A DNA stretch of 64,000 nt from Atriophallophorus winterbourni (lineage: Eukaryota > Platyhelminthes > Trematoda > Plagiorchiida > Microphallidae), in assembly GCA_013407085.1 (NCBI GenBank), contig JACCGJ010001452.1, forward strand, positions 97,050-161,049, read 5' to 3'. Below the pieces are notes generated by a model that searched no databases, was not told the origin of the DNA, and saw only the letters and a program-made list of their open reading frames with translations. Made by a program: the position numbers and the translations under genes. The stretch's first letter is position 1; every line of letters starts with the position of its first letter. Shown one piece after another: positions 19,611 through 30,635 of the stretch.

Positions 19611-20120
19611 GTATAATCTTTAGCTGCACAGTCAGCTAAAGCAGAGCTCTTCGGGCCTGAATCTGTTCTGACATGCCGAAAGTCGAAGGTTTTTATCTCC
19701 ATATATACGGCGTTTTTCGGGCCTCATTAATTATATTTCTTTTTCCTTTAGATCTCTTCTCACTTCGACGCCGGCATCGACGTGATAGAAAATTTCTAAA
19801 CACTTGAAGGCCCAGCCACCGAGCGCCTGCGCTGTCGAGCCATCAACCATTAAACTAGAGGACATAAAATGAAGCTCAAGAGAACTCACAAACTTCTGAA
19901 TCCTAGACAACCATTCTTCAGTGTGAAAGTGGTTTGCATCTTAAATAAGCTGCCTGTGATCTTAATTGTTTGCACGTCGGTTGGCGCATCCAAAAACGAT
20001 TAGGATGCCTAGTTGCATGATCTTTTTCCTTACTTCTTTTTCGTCCATTTTAGAGATACTAATCGATAAATTTGACCTGAGAATGTTTTACAGTTTCCTT
20101 TTTATAAGAACTATGCAACA
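19611..20120. other. No gene recognised; short perfect hairpin
   Basis: CTTTAGCTG and CAGCTAAAG pair perfectly across a 6-nt loop at 19618-19641. Nothing else is recognised up to 20120. Confidence 0.5.
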
Positions 20121-20425
20121 ATCAGAGAAATGAAACATCACGAAAAACAAAAAGTACGCACAAATTCTTCGTTAATCGACCCATCACCGGTTTGGTGGAG
20201 AGAAAGCGTTCCTGTTTTCCGCAGTCGAAGCTACATAAACCAGTGAACCGAAGGACAGTCTGTATAACTCTCGACGTACCATCGGCTATCACATACGACG
20301 AAAATATCAAATAGCAAAGAACCAAATTTGGCAGTGGCCAGTGCTTCTTACAAGCTTTACAACGAAAGAAATTCCGGATGCTCGATTTGATTATCAGCCA
20401 CCTTCAGTCCCGTGTCTAATAAACT
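20121..20425 (+). repeat. Family A LINE 3' UTR relic
   Basis: It holds the TCACC/GGTG(G) hairpin (about 20187-20204), the 'acgaaagaaattc...gctcgatt' block (20358-20385) and an ACTGAAC end at about 20424, in the family A order. Confidence 0.6.
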
Positions 20426-20830
20426 GAACACAAATGATCCGGGACATCGATATGTAAGCACATTTTCAGCAACCTTGTAGTCAACCCCTGTAATTAGGTT
20501 CCAGATGATATTATAAACCTCACTTACACGTTAAGCTTCAAGCGGAAATAAAACGCTAACTGACATACCCCATTTCCAAATTTCGTAGAACGAAAAACTT
20601 TAAACAAAGATAAATATGTTTTGTATTGTATATGCATATTTTTGCATTGTCGCCTGAATAGCTTTCTTTTCCCCGTGCTAGTGACGTTAACCATTACCTT
20701 ACATTCCAAATATTCAGAAACAAGAGCGTGTGAACCATATAAAATGTATACTTAATATTGAAGTGCTAAATGCTTAATCACATAACGTTGATGAAATTCT
20801 GGGCACGTGATTTACCTTCAGTTACCTCCA
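20426..20830. other. AT-rich stretch, nothing recognised
   Basis: No coding signature, repeat or structured RNA was noticed here. Confidence 0.5.
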
Positions 20831-20849
20831 GTCATGTGCAACATGAAGT

Positions 20850-21263
20850 TGAAATTGAATCCAGAACGCACTTCTTTAGCATCCGATAGTGAACGCGTGG
20901 AACTCACTTCCCGCGGAACTAATCATGGCAACTTCAGTAATCGCGTTCAAACATGGGCTGGACGAACGGTGGCAGGTGCTCTTCCCGGAGCATTACCCTT
21001 AAGACTAAATCCCTCCATATTTATGATCAAAAAACACAAAAATTATCGAAAAACATTTTTAAACACAAAAAAGAGTTTCTTTTTCATTTTTTCGTATTTG
21101 TGGAAATAAACTGCTGTCTTTTCATTGGATTGGACATGCAACATGCATAACTCTCTCACCTTTCGGTGATGAGACATCTCCCATCTTCCATTCACAGTTA
21201 CACACGACTGTATTACTTACCAATCAATCCTGGTAGTGGCGGGTGTTTTCAAGCACACCTCCG
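20850..21263 (+). repeat. 3' end of family A-like LINE, copy 1
   Basis: It is almost identical to 22908-23330: the end of the ORF2 (frame remnants of LPAELI...FKHGLDE), a 'ttaagactaaatccctc' stop region, an A/T-rich UTR with 'aaacacaaaaaagag', and the TCACC-TTTC-GGTGA hairpin at about 21156-21170. It is interrupted at about 21263 by the next LINE copy. Confidence 0.75.
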
Positions 21264-22306
21264 ATATTGAAAAGGTTATCAAGTGGTCTGTTACACGGGA
21301 CCTACCAGTTAACTTCTCAAAAAGCTACCTCTTGTCGAAAGTCGGCAAGAAGCTGGCGGTAGCTGGCCCAGATGGTACACTTGTGATAACTGGGGTGCCG
21401 AGTGTACGCGACTTAGGTATAGCGATTTCTGCGGACTTCAAATGGGCTGATCAATGTGCAGCTGCTGCACATCGTGCTAGGAGCGCGCTGTTTCGCCTTC
21501 GATCAGTTTTATCCTGCAGGTCCCCGGAGGTTTTCATACCGATATACAAGGCTGTCGTTAGACCTCATCTCGAGTACTGCATTCAAGCTTGGTCACCTTA
21601 TCTTCAAAAGGATATTGCAAGGCTTGAGGGTGTTTAGCGCCTTGCTACTCGTATGATCGAAGGGCAATCAGGTAGATCTTATGAGCAAAGACTATTAAGT
21701 CTAGGGCTCTTTTCACTGAAAAGAAGGCGGCTGCGTGGGGATCTGATAGAAACCTTCAAGATCATGGCCGGTTTTAGTACTATTCAACCAGGTGAAATGT
21801 ATGTTCTCGCACCCAATGTGGGTACTCGAGGTCACCCTCTGAAACTGGCCAAACAACATGTCAGGTCTAATGCTCGTAAGCACTTCTTCAGTGAAAGAGT
21901 AGTAAGCTACTGGAACTGCCTACCTGAAGATGTCGTGAACTCTAACTCTGTAATGTGTTTCAAGAATAGACTTGATGCCGTATGGAGCTCACTATTTCCT
22001 GAATTTTGCCCCTAATTGAATAATGATATTGTATTTACCTGGTCTTTGAAATGCACTAATGTCTCCTCACCTTTGGTGAGGGGAGTTTTTGCTCTACATT
22101 CCAGGTAACCATCCTACCAGAAGAAATCTGTGAACTATTGTGTTTGAAGTGGTGGGCGCTTTTTTTGGCATACCACCGGAAGAAATCTGGACGCTCGATT
22201 GGCGACCTAATCACTTATCGTCCTGTGCAACCTGAACCTGAACATCAGAATGAATCTAAGCACTAGTTTAGACTTGGTTGACTATCGCCCTGTGATACTG
22301 ATACTG
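21264..22306 (+). pseudogene. 5'-truncated family A LINE, copy 2
   Basis: The frame opens inside the thumb region (IEKVIKWS...LPVNFSKSYLLSKV) and continues through RDLGIAIS, KWADQCAAAAHRAR and RPHLEYCIQAW. One stop at about 21637 separates the two open parts (21236-21637, 21653-22015). The UTR has the CTCCTCACC/GGTGAGG hairpin at 22063-22085 and the 'acgctcgatt' block. A short extra tail fragment with (CTGATA)n lies at about 22256-22306. Confidence 0.82.
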
Positions 22307-23399
22307 ATGTGGAAGCTGTAACAGCATGGGCGGGTAAGTGGGACCTTCCCCTTAACCTAGATAAGAGTCACTTGCTCTCTACACTAGCAGGCAACATGAT
22401 TGTGTCTACGCCCTCAGCTCACACGGAGTTCCGTAGGGTAAAGTCTACTAAGGACCTAGGAATCGTAGTCTCCGCAAACTTTAAGTGGGCTGACCAATGT
22501 GCTGCTGCAGCTCAAAGGGCCAGGAGGGAACTCTTTCGACTACGTTCAGCCCTCACTTGCAGAAAAGCTGAGGTGCTATTGCCCCTCTACAAGGCAATAG
22601 TAAGGCCACATTTAGAATACTGTATCCAGGCTTGGAAGCCGTATTACCAGAAGGATATAGTGCAGCTAGAAAAGGTACAGAAGCTGGCCACTCGCATGAT
22701 CGAGGGGTTAGCACACACCAATTATGAAAATCGTCTATTAGCACTAGGACTTTTCTCACTTAGGAGGAGGCAACTTAGGGGGATCTTATAGAGACCTTTA
22801 AGGTTGTCAAAGGACTAAGTTGTTTAGAATTCGATGACTTCTTCCGGTTCTCTCCTTTGGTTGGTACACGAGGGCACAGTTTTAAGCTAAGTAAACAGCA
22901 CACCAGGCTCGAATCCAGAACGCACTTCTTTAGCATCCGTATAGTGAACGCTTGGAACTCACTTCCCGCAGAACTAATCTTGGCAACTTCAGTAATTGCG
23001 TTCAAACATGGGCTGGACGAACGGTGGCAGGAGCTCTTCCCGGAGCATTACCCTTAAGACTAAATCCCTCATTTTTATGATAAAAAAACACAAAAATATT
23101 CGAAAAATATTTTGAAACACAAAAAAGAGTTTCTTTTTCATTTTTTCGCATTTGTGGAAATAAACTGCTGTCCATCGTCTTTTCATTCGATTGGACATGC
23201 AACATGCATAACTCTCTCACCTTTCGGTGATGAGACATCTCCCATCTTCCATTCACAGTTACACACGCCTGTGTTACTTACGAATCAACCTTGGTAGTGG
23301 TGGGTGTTTTCAAGCACACCTCCGAAAGAATCTGGGCACTCGTTTCGACTTGGTCGACTATCGCCCTGTGATACTGATACTGATACTGATACTGAGTTT
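22307..23399 (+). pseudogene. 5'-truncated family A LINE, copy 3
   Basis: The frame 22309-22791 reads VTAWAGKWDLPLNLDKSHLLS, RPHLEYCIQAWKPYYQKDI and LATRMIEG, then shifts and continues at 22857-23057 to a VNAWNSLPAEL end. The UTR (23058-23330) matches copy 1. The element ends in ACTGATA/CTGATACTGAT units at about 23369-23397. Confidence 0.82.
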
Positions 23400-23559
23400 G
23401 AAAAGCGGGCGATTTGAATAAACCACGGTTTTTATTCAATTCTTTTGAAATTGTAATCTACTTCTACTCTGCATCGGGTTTTTGTTGTTTCTTTGTTATG
23501 AATATTGGAACCCAGTAATATCCACTTTGTAAATAGAGTGCACTAAAAACGGCGAAGTG

Positions 23560-23772
23560 TGAGATTTTTTCAACTATGTTGTCGATTATCGGCACTATTG
23601 ACGCATGGAGCGATGGGCAGAACATTTTGAAGCACAGTTTAACTGTCCTTCTGCACCCACTGATTTTGATAATACGGAACACTGTACCCCATGGTCGATT
23701 TCTCTCGAGGCTCCGACTCAATCACAGATTTACAGTTTAGTCCGGAGTCTTAAGCGCCATCGGGCATCAGGT
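23560..23772 (+). pseudogene. RTE-like LINE, left part split by LINE B
   Basis: The frame reads RWAEHFEAQFNCPSAPTD, then QSQIYSLVRSLKRHRASG, the linker-to-RT region of RTE elements. It breaks at 23772 and resumes at 27643 with ADALLPSLFKDGG. Family B LINE therefore inserted between the two halves. Confidence 0.8.
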
Positions 23773-23773
23773 A

Positions 23774-24792
23774 AATGATGCAAACAAGTGTGTTAAATGC
23801 GTTGAACACGTTAAAAACTCTGACTGCGCTCTACAGTGTGATTTTTGTGACAAATGGGAACACGTCAAGTGCTCATCGGTCAATCAATCAATTTATGATT
23901 CGCTGGTACAATTTCCCAGTACGCAAATTGTATTCTATTGTTCTGCCTGTGACGCTCGTCGTCGTCGTGAGAAACTTTCAAAATTACGGAATGTTTCGCT
24001 CCGATCAAAAATGATTATCGAATCTGCTCCTCAATCAGTCAAAAGGCTCCGTACTTCCGATTCCGAGGTCTCCATACCGTGTACCGTTAGTTTGCCCGCG
24101 TCCCCTTCAGGAAAGAAAAAGAAAAATCGGGTTGAAGTCGATCGTGACCAGTTGAACAATTCCAACCAAATTGAAGCACCATCGTGGGTCGAGATAATTG
24201 CCAAGCAATCTCACAAAAGACGCAATTGCCCAGTGAACTGCAATGTTCCAATGCCCGTCGCCACGACATGTACAAGCGTACGGAGTGATAATCAAAGGAA
24301 GTCTGCTGACCCGTCCTTCACAGTGCGTGATAATAAGAACTATGCACCCCGATCACATTGTCTATTAGTTTTCAGAGTGCCAGAATCCAGCAAAGAGTCT
24401 CCATCTGATCGGCATGCGGATGATCTGCAGCAACTTCAGGTGATTCTCGACAAAGTTCTTCATAATAACGACCAGGGTGTGACGATTAAAGCTCTTATAC
24501 GCCTCGGTAAAAGAAAACCAGATATCGATAGACCACTGAAAATTGTCTTTTCAGGATCTGAAGACCCCGCTAGATTACTCTCAAACTCCCACAAATTGAG
24601 AGGCACTGCGTTCTTAAACCTGACCTGTCATTAGAAGATAGAACTAAATTACGAACATCCGTTGAAGAACTCAGGCTCAGGCTACACAATGGTGAAAGCA
24701 ACCTAACGATCAGAAATTTTCGAGTTGTCAGTCGTCAGAGGATGATTCAGCAGCCACTGCAGCTTAAACCACGAAGCCCGTTGCAATGCTGA
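23774..24792 (+). pseudogene. Family B ORF1 with PHD-like finger, one frameshift
   Basis: The frame is open from the element's left edge, without an ATG before the finger. A C-x2-C ... C-x2-C ... H-x2-C ... C-x2-C pattern (KCVKC, CDFCDKWEHVKC, YCSACD) spans about 23786-23945, the PHD/treble-clef finger seen in CR1-type ORF1. A basic, Ser/Lys-rich middle and a C-terminal segment (RKPDIDRPLKIVF) follow. A 1-nt shift near 24617 ends the frame at 24634. The other frame continues (LSLEDRTKLRTSVEELRLRL) to TGA at 24790-24792, overlapping the ORF2 start. Confidence 0.75.
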
Positions 24793-27571
24793 CAAATGCC
24801 CGAAGCATCTTGAACAAGAAAGACGAGTTTGAGACTCTTATACTCCGACATTCTCCTGTACTCTTTGCGGTAAGTGAAACGTGGTTATCGAGTAACATTG
24901 AAGATCGAGAAGTTTTCATGCCCAATTACTCCATCCGGCGATGCGATCGTTTAACTGACAGACACGGTGGTGTCCTCATTTACATTTCTAATGAGTGGAT
25001 GATATCGGAAACCGTACATCATCGAGGTACCGATAATTTATGGGAGATGTTGATCTGCACAATCAAAAACTTTGAATCCCAAGCGCTTACTGTTCTTGTC
25101 TTTTATCGTAGTCCAAGATGTGTGGATGGTGCTTGGATGAATTTGATTCGAAAATACACTTCAAAACCGAGGATATTCATCATGGGCGACTTTAATTTGC
25201 CTGACATCGACTGGTCAATGTTATGCTGTAAGCCAGGGGCCTCCAGGCTCTCGTTATCGTTTCTCGACTTTGTAGTACAAGAAAAATTAATTCAGCATGT
25301 TTCCGATGCGACCCGTTATGGTATTTCATCATCCTCGTGCCTGGACCTGATTTTCACACGGCACGAGCACTGCATATCTAACATCGAACATCTGCAGCCT
25401 CTCGATTCCAGTGACCACGCGGTAATCCTAGCATACACATGTCTTCCCAAACAAAAAACGTTCAGGAATCAGCGCATCCCTAACCCGTGGAAGACTGACT
25501 TCAATGTTCTTATAACCGCCGCTAGCCAGCAGTCGTGGGATGTAGAGAATTTGAATCTTCACTTAGCCTGCAGAAAATTCTACGACAACCTACGGGAATT
25601 CTATGCAGCTCATGTTCCGATGAAGAAACATCCTAGCAACTATCGTGGTCCTCCATGGTTTGATAAATGTCTACAAAGAATGATGCGTCATAGAAAGAGG
25701 TTGTGGTGTATCTTCAAATTGGAACCCACTGCGGTTCGTAATGCCGTAACGAAAGTTAAAAGAGACAAGCGTCGAACCTTTGAGAGATCATTAATCGAAA
25801 ATTCTTCGTCTCAACCCAAAAGACTGTACGCTTATGTAAACAAACGTTTGAGAAGGAAAGACGACATTTCATTCTTATCGGACGACAACGGCCATATCCT
25901 CACAACAGATTCATCAAGAGCCGAAACTATGGCAGAATTCTTCGCATCATGCTTCTCTGGAGAGCAGCCCGACCTCCCGCATATCAACGCAGCCGACAAT
26001 GCTATGCTTGACACTGTCACATTTAAATCCGATGCTGTGTACGGACTACTCAGAGAACTCGATCCAACCAAGTCTCCTGGATGGGATGGAATCCACCCAG
26101 TTATACTGAAACATCTGGCTCCAATAATTGCTCGGCCTCTGGCTTGTGTCTACCAAAAGTCATTTTCGGAGGGCGAACTACCTATCGAATGGAAATATGG
26201 TGTCGTTAAGCCGTTTCATAAACAGGGTGACAAGCACAAGCCTAGTAACTACAGACCAATATGCCTTACTTCTGTTCTGCTGAAGATCATGGAGAAGCTG
26301 GTAAAACGCTGCATTGAAAATTATATTTACATCGCGACGTACTTTCTCCTACACAGCATGGATTTATCAAGGGTAGGTCTTGCTTAACCAACCTCTTAAT
26401 CACAAGAGAGGCTTGGGCTGATGCAAAAGACAATAAGATATCTGTCGATGTGATATTCTTCGACTTTTCGAAAGCTTTTGATAGGGTCAATCACCGGAAG
26501 CTGCTGCATCGATTGAGAGCATATGGGCTTGGAGGCTCGCTTTTGAAATGGCTTCATAGTTTTATCGCAGATGGGCAATGGGCTGTGCAAATCAACGTGA
26601 CCCTTTCTCGTTGGAGACCTGTCAGCAGTGGTGTACCACAAGGGTCGGTTTTAGGCCCTCTCTTATTCATTCTTTATGTGAATGACATAACACGTAGTCT
26701 GCAATCAACTTGCTTGATGTTTGCAGACGATCTGAAAATATGGCGCGCAGTTGCTTCATCAACTGACCGTGAAATACTGCAAAAGGATATAGACGCCATC
26801 AGCAAATGGGCATCAGTCAACGATCTTCCGCTGAATGCTACCAAAACGAAACACTTGACGGTAGGCGTTCTGGACCCCTTTGATTATTACATCGATGACA
26901 TGAAGATTGAGAGCTGTACGGAGACCAGAGATCTAGGCACGATTGTGACTTCCAGCTTGAAGACCGCAGCAAACACTGCTCAAGCACGATCAAAGGCCTT
27001 GCGATGCTTGTGGGCCCTAAGAAGAACGTTTGCTGATTGGTCTATTCCTATGACAAAAATACTTTTTGGCACTTACGTTCGACCACTCCTAGAATACGGT
27101 GTTGTAGCGGCGTTTCCTTGCACCGCAGCCGAAGAGCGACTTCTAGAAAAAGTTCAACGACTTGCGACGAGATTCTGCACCAGTATCTGCAAGCTACCAT
27201 ACGCAGAGCGATGTCTGAAATTGAATATTTTCTCACTAGCCTACCGCAGGGTTCGTGGTGACATGATACTCCTCTATCGGATTGTTTGCCGGAACGAGCT
27301 TCCTGGCCTCAGATCGCTTTTTGTAGTTATCTCTGACCATCGCACAAAGGGCCACAAATTTCGGTTGCTCGTCCAACGGACGAATCGTCTGTCGCACTGG
27401 TACAGATTTTCACAACGTGTTGTCGGCACTTGGAACTCACTTCCGGCCAAGGTTGTTGAAGCGCCAAGTCTATCTCTGTTCAAGAACAGCACCGATCAAT
27501 TTCTCTGGTTCGCCAAAGACGACTGCTTTGAGAAACGAATCCACCTCCCAGGATACCCGAGGCGTCGGTAG
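24786..27571 (+). pseudogene. Family B ORF2: APE endonuclease and RT, one frameshift
   Basis: It starts at ATG 24786, overlapping the ORF1 stop. Endonuclease blocks: TNARSILNK (residue 3), SETWL, RRCDRLTDRHGG, GDFNLPDID (near 136), LDLIFT and SSDHAVI (near 208). RT blocks: KSPGWDGIHP, NYRPICLTS, then after a shift near 26352 [33 protein letters not shown] and FADDLKIW (near 26720). The C-terminal part has RPLLEYG and VVGTWNSLPAKVVE. Apart from the shift the frame is complete, about 930 codons, the usual ORF2 length for CR1 elements. It is the best-preserved LINE polyprotein here. Confidence 0.88.
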
Positions 27572-27641
27572 TTATGCCGGTTCAAGAAAGAGCTTAAATG
27601 GAACTTTTGTACTCCTTCTGCTCTAAATATAATTGTGTTGT

Positions 27642-28520
27642 AGGTGCTGATGCTTTGCTTCCCTCATTGTTCAAAGATGGCGGTTTCGCTTTAGTTCGCA
27701 AACTTCAAGCGATGTTCGCCAGCATATGGGCTGAGGAACGCGTTCCGATCCCTTGGAGAGAATCAGTAATTGCTCCGATTTTCAAAAAGGGATTGCGCGA
27801 TTCTTGTGAAAATCATCGGGGTATCAGTCTTAATTCAGTAGCTCCTAAAATACTGGCGTCCATCCTGCTTCACCGATTGAGTACCAAACGGAAAGAGCAA
27901 ATCCGTGAAGAGCAAACTGGGTTTCGTGCAGGTCGAGGGTGCATAGATAAATTTTTCACACTCCGTCAGCTACTGGAGCAACGCCACGCTTTTCGTAGAC
28001 CAACCATCGTGGTATTCCTTGACATCCGAGCGGCATTCGATTCAATCGATCGTGCAAGTCTTTGGAACTGTCTGCTGAGACATGGAGTGCCCGAGAAGTA
28101 TGTTTGGATCTTGAAAGCATTATATTGCCAAACTTCGGGCAGGGTTCGAGCGTACGGACAATTGTCGTCCTCGTTCAATATCTCCAGCGGTGTGCGGCAG
28201 GGCTGCCCTATCTCGCCGTTCCTTTTTAATTTCGCGATCGACGATGTCCTGAGAAAAGCTTTAGCTGGTCTGGTGGGCGCAGGTGTTGAACTTCCTGGTG
28301 AGAGAGCTACCGATCTAGAGTATGCGGATGACGTCACACATCTGGGAGATGACCCGCATATAATGCAACAAGCCCTGGACCGCCTGGCACTTGAAGCTTC
28401 AATGTATGGCCTGTGCTTTGCGCCTAACAAGTGTAAAACAGTTACCCAGGATTGGAGCGGCTCTCTTCCGTTTGGAAGAGAGCCGCTCGGATGTGCAATC
28501 GTACAGTACTTGTGTGATGT
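27642..28520 (+). pseudogene. RTE-like LINE, right part: reverse transcriptase
   Basis: This continues the split RTE: ADALLPSLFKDGG, ENHRGISLNSVAPKILA, EQTGFRAGRGCIDKFFTLRQ, FLDIRAAFDSIDR (motif A), SGVRQGCPISPFLFNFAIDD and EYADDV (catalytic, near 28320). The frame stays open to 28539, but RTE-like sequence ends at about 28450, after which a palindrome and the S1 repeat follow. The C-terminal third is missing. Confidence 0.85.
28455..28488. repeat. Perfect 15-bp inverted repeat
   Basis: GAGCGGCTCTCTTCC (28455-28469) and its exact complement (28474-28488) are separated by GTTT. It lies at the broken end of the RTE fragment. Confidence 0.9.
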
Positions 28521-28526
28521 ACGGCT

Positions 28527-28710
28527 AACATCGTGCTAAATTGATTAGCCATCGGTGCTGCTGCATGCTGAAACAGGCTGGAGTCTCACTACCATTTCTA
28601 TTTTCATTCTCATATCTGTCTAGGCCTGGGCAACCTGACAGTATCTCAGCCCACGTGCAGTCTCTGACTGTGCGGCACTTTGCCTGGATCAGGCTTGTGC
28701 TTTCATACAC
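28527..28710 (-). repeat. S1 dispersed repeat, copy 1
   Basis: S1 is a roughly 160-260-bp non-coding repeat found at least 11 times here. Oriented as in the copy at 63590, it begins with 'tatgaaagcacaagcctgat', contains 'tgccgcacagtcagagactg' and 'aggcctagacagat', and has a conserved hairpin GGTAGTGAG/CTCACTACC near its middle. There is no poly-A tail and no coding frame; a SINE-like or other non-autonomous element is likely, but no tRNA-like promoter boxes were recognised. Confidence 0.85.
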
Positions 28711-28744
28711 ACATATACACAACACATTAGGTAAAGTGCTGCAC

Positions 28745-29145
28745 ATAGTTTAAGATACTGTCAGGTTTCCCGAGCATAGACAGGTTAAAAAGGGAATAAC
28801 ATACAGCATTACATCAGTAGCAAATACCATATGTTTAACTGCCGTAAAACCATGACATGTTAAAAATCCTAAAATGATAAGGAGAGTATGGGACTCAGAG
28901 CTACAGAACATAAAGAAGGCTAGGCGCTGACACGGTGATGAGGTGCCTACAGGTCGAATCAAACATGTATTCACGCAAGTGTTTTTAACGAGTAGAACCG
29001 CATCAGCATGATAGATTCCTTGCGGCTCCCATTGTCATGCATCGTAACAAGCTACCCTCGTCACTTTACTTGACAGCATACAAGATGTCTACATCAAGAC
29101 CGCCACGGAACGCGATTTTGCGCCATATCACAAAGAGTATGAATA
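28745..29145. other. No gene recognised
   Basis: A short S1-like scrap ('agatactgtcaggtttccc') is at 28752-28770. The rest shows no feature. Confidence 0.5.
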
Positions 29146-29149
29146 TGAG

Positions 29150-29415
29150 ATGAAAGCACAAGCCTGATCCAGGCAAAGTGCCGCACAGTCAAGACTGCAC
29201 CGTGGGCTAAGATACTGTCAGGTTGCCCAGGCCTAGACAGATTGAGGGGGTAAATAGAATAGAAATGGTAGTGAGACTCGCGTGTACTCGCATGCAGCTC
29301 ACTACCGTTTGGCCAATCAATTTAGCACGATGTTAGCCGCACAGCACAGAAATGCTGCACGATTTGCACTCCTCACTGCACGATTGCACATCCGTGCACA
29401 TTGCACAAAGAGTAA
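29150..29415 (+). repeat. S1 dispersed repeat, copy 2 (long form)
   Basis: This is one of the longest copies, with a 3' part ('ttagccgcacagcacagaaatgc' region, then a 'gcacatccgtgcac' palindrome-like end) that most other copies lack. Confidence 0.85.
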
Positions 29416-29419
29416 GAAA

Positions 29420-29875
29420 CCACTGCGAATTCTGATCCTTTTGACCCGACCTGGGTTACAGGTCACACTAAAGACAGCTAGTTTAGCAGTCAAAGCCTTC
29501 ATCTGCTTGAGCCAAGTTAGACTCTGACCACCCTTACAACACACCATTCTGAATAAGGATAGCCAGACTATCATTCTATCATATTTTATAAAAAAACAAG
29601 ATTCACCTGAAGTGAACCTAAAAACATGCTACTTTTACATGCGTTCGCATATTTATCCTACCCGTTTTCTCTTTTCGTGTTTGCTTATCCGCTTCTCTTG
29701 CTCTATGTTGCTTGGCACTTTGTTTGGCTTCAGACATGATGATGATAATGTGAGGCACGCTGGACTTAATTCGATCGCTCTAAAATCACACTGTGATGTT
29801 AATCTTCGTTTACTTCCGAAGTTGTATCTGCCGGCAGTTATGTTGAGTACGAGATCTCATTGTGTAAACTAAGCA
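29420..29875. other. No gene recognised
   Basis: Only short frames without family signature are present. The hammerhead repeat starts just after. Confidence 0.5.
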
Positions 29876-29879
29876 GATG

Positions 29880-30056
29880 TATGGGGTGTGTGAGCAACAC
29901 ACGAGTCACTATGTGATTCGTGGTTCGTTGTACGAACCCTATGCAACAGTGGCATTCAAGGCTCACTGAACCTAATCTTACTGTCTCCACCTGATGACGG
30001 TAAACAGCCAGAAACCGGTAGTGGAGTGTAATTTCGGGGGATGTGAGCAACACATC
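29880..30056 (+). repeat. Hammerhead-bearing dispersed repeat
   Basis: It carries 'gtgagcaacacac' on both sides, a 'caacagtggcattcaaggctcactgaacc'-type leader (29944-29972) and the ribozyme. It matches the monomer of the 240-bp repeat at 53009-53290 (inverted). Confidence 0.8.
29985..30026 (+). ncRNA. Hammerhead ribozyme, dispersed copy
   Basis: Stem I CTCCAC/GTGGAG is a perfect 6-bp helix (29985-29990 with 30021-30026). The core is CTGATGA (29991-29997). Stem II is CGGT/GCCA around AAACA, with one C-A mismatch and one G-T wobble. GAA, the loopless ACC/GGT and A30020 (cleavage base) follow. An outer TTAC/GTAA helix extends stem I. Confidence 0.8.
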
Positions 30057-30059
30057 ACT

Positions 30060-30330
30060 TAAGCAGATGTATCGTTTGATAACCTAAGCCATTTTTTCAA
30101 CGGCACGATTTTCAGTATGAAGTTGCGTGTACAACGCTATCGTGCGTGTTGCGCTTTACGCCCGCGAAACCTGTTCGATGTGATTTGAAAGTCTCCATTG
30201 GATTTTTATTTTTCACACCCGTTGCCGGCAAATAATTGATCGGCAACAGAATCATGTTGCTAATATGGACGTTTGCAGATTGTTGTTAGGGTCCTGAGAT
30301 TGTCATAGCCGGGGGTGGTATATGTATGAT
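30060..30330. other. No gene recognised
   Basis: Nothing is recognised between the hammerhead repeat and the next S1 copy. Confidence 0.4.
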
Positions 30331-30515
30331 GGTATGAAAGCACAAGCCTGATCCAGGCAAAGTGCCGCACAGTCAGAGACGGCAAGTGGGCTAATATACT
30401 GTCAGGTTGCCCAGGCCTAGACAGATATGAGGGGGAAATAGAAATAGAAATGGTAGTGAGACTCCACCGTGTTTCAGTATGCAGCTTATTACCGTTGGCC
30501 AATCAATTTAGCCGG
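30331..30515 (+). repeat. S1 dispersed repeat, copy 3
   Basis: It starts 'gtatgaaagcacaagc' and ends 'ttggccaatcaatttag'. The hairpin's right arm is worn (CTTATTACC). Confidence 0.85.
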
Positions 30516-30635
30516 GGATGTCAGTGGGGATAAGCTCCCACTGTCTATAAAATGGCTCCTCGAGCCCGGAGGAACTGCTTCTACCAATAGGAGAAGGGGC
30601 GAGTAACTGGCGCCTGAAAACCAGTTTGCTTCGGG

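Larger units (their letters stand above)
23773..27641 (+). mobile_element. CR1-like LINE, family B, near-complete copy
   Basis: The 3.87-kb insertion in an RTE element has ORF1 (PHD finger) and ORF2 (endonuclease plus RT). AGGT flanks both sides (23769-23772 and 27642-27645), a possible target-site duplication. Each ORF carries one apparent frameshift, otherwise they are open, so decay is limited. The 3' UTR is only about 70 bp, without a poly-A tail. Confidence 0.85.

Noticed and set aside
21150..21175. GGTGATGAGAC in LINE tails as a hammerhead core
   Set aside because: It lacks CTGANGA and GAA; it is the right arm of the LINE 3' hairpin.
24087..24295. Minus-strand frames over LINE B ORF1
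   Set aside because: They are shadows of the PHD-finger ORF1 on the plus strand.
28527..28710. S1 as a tRNA-derived SINE
   Set aside because: No convincing A-box/B-box pair or tRNA cloverleaf was found by eye, so the class is left open.
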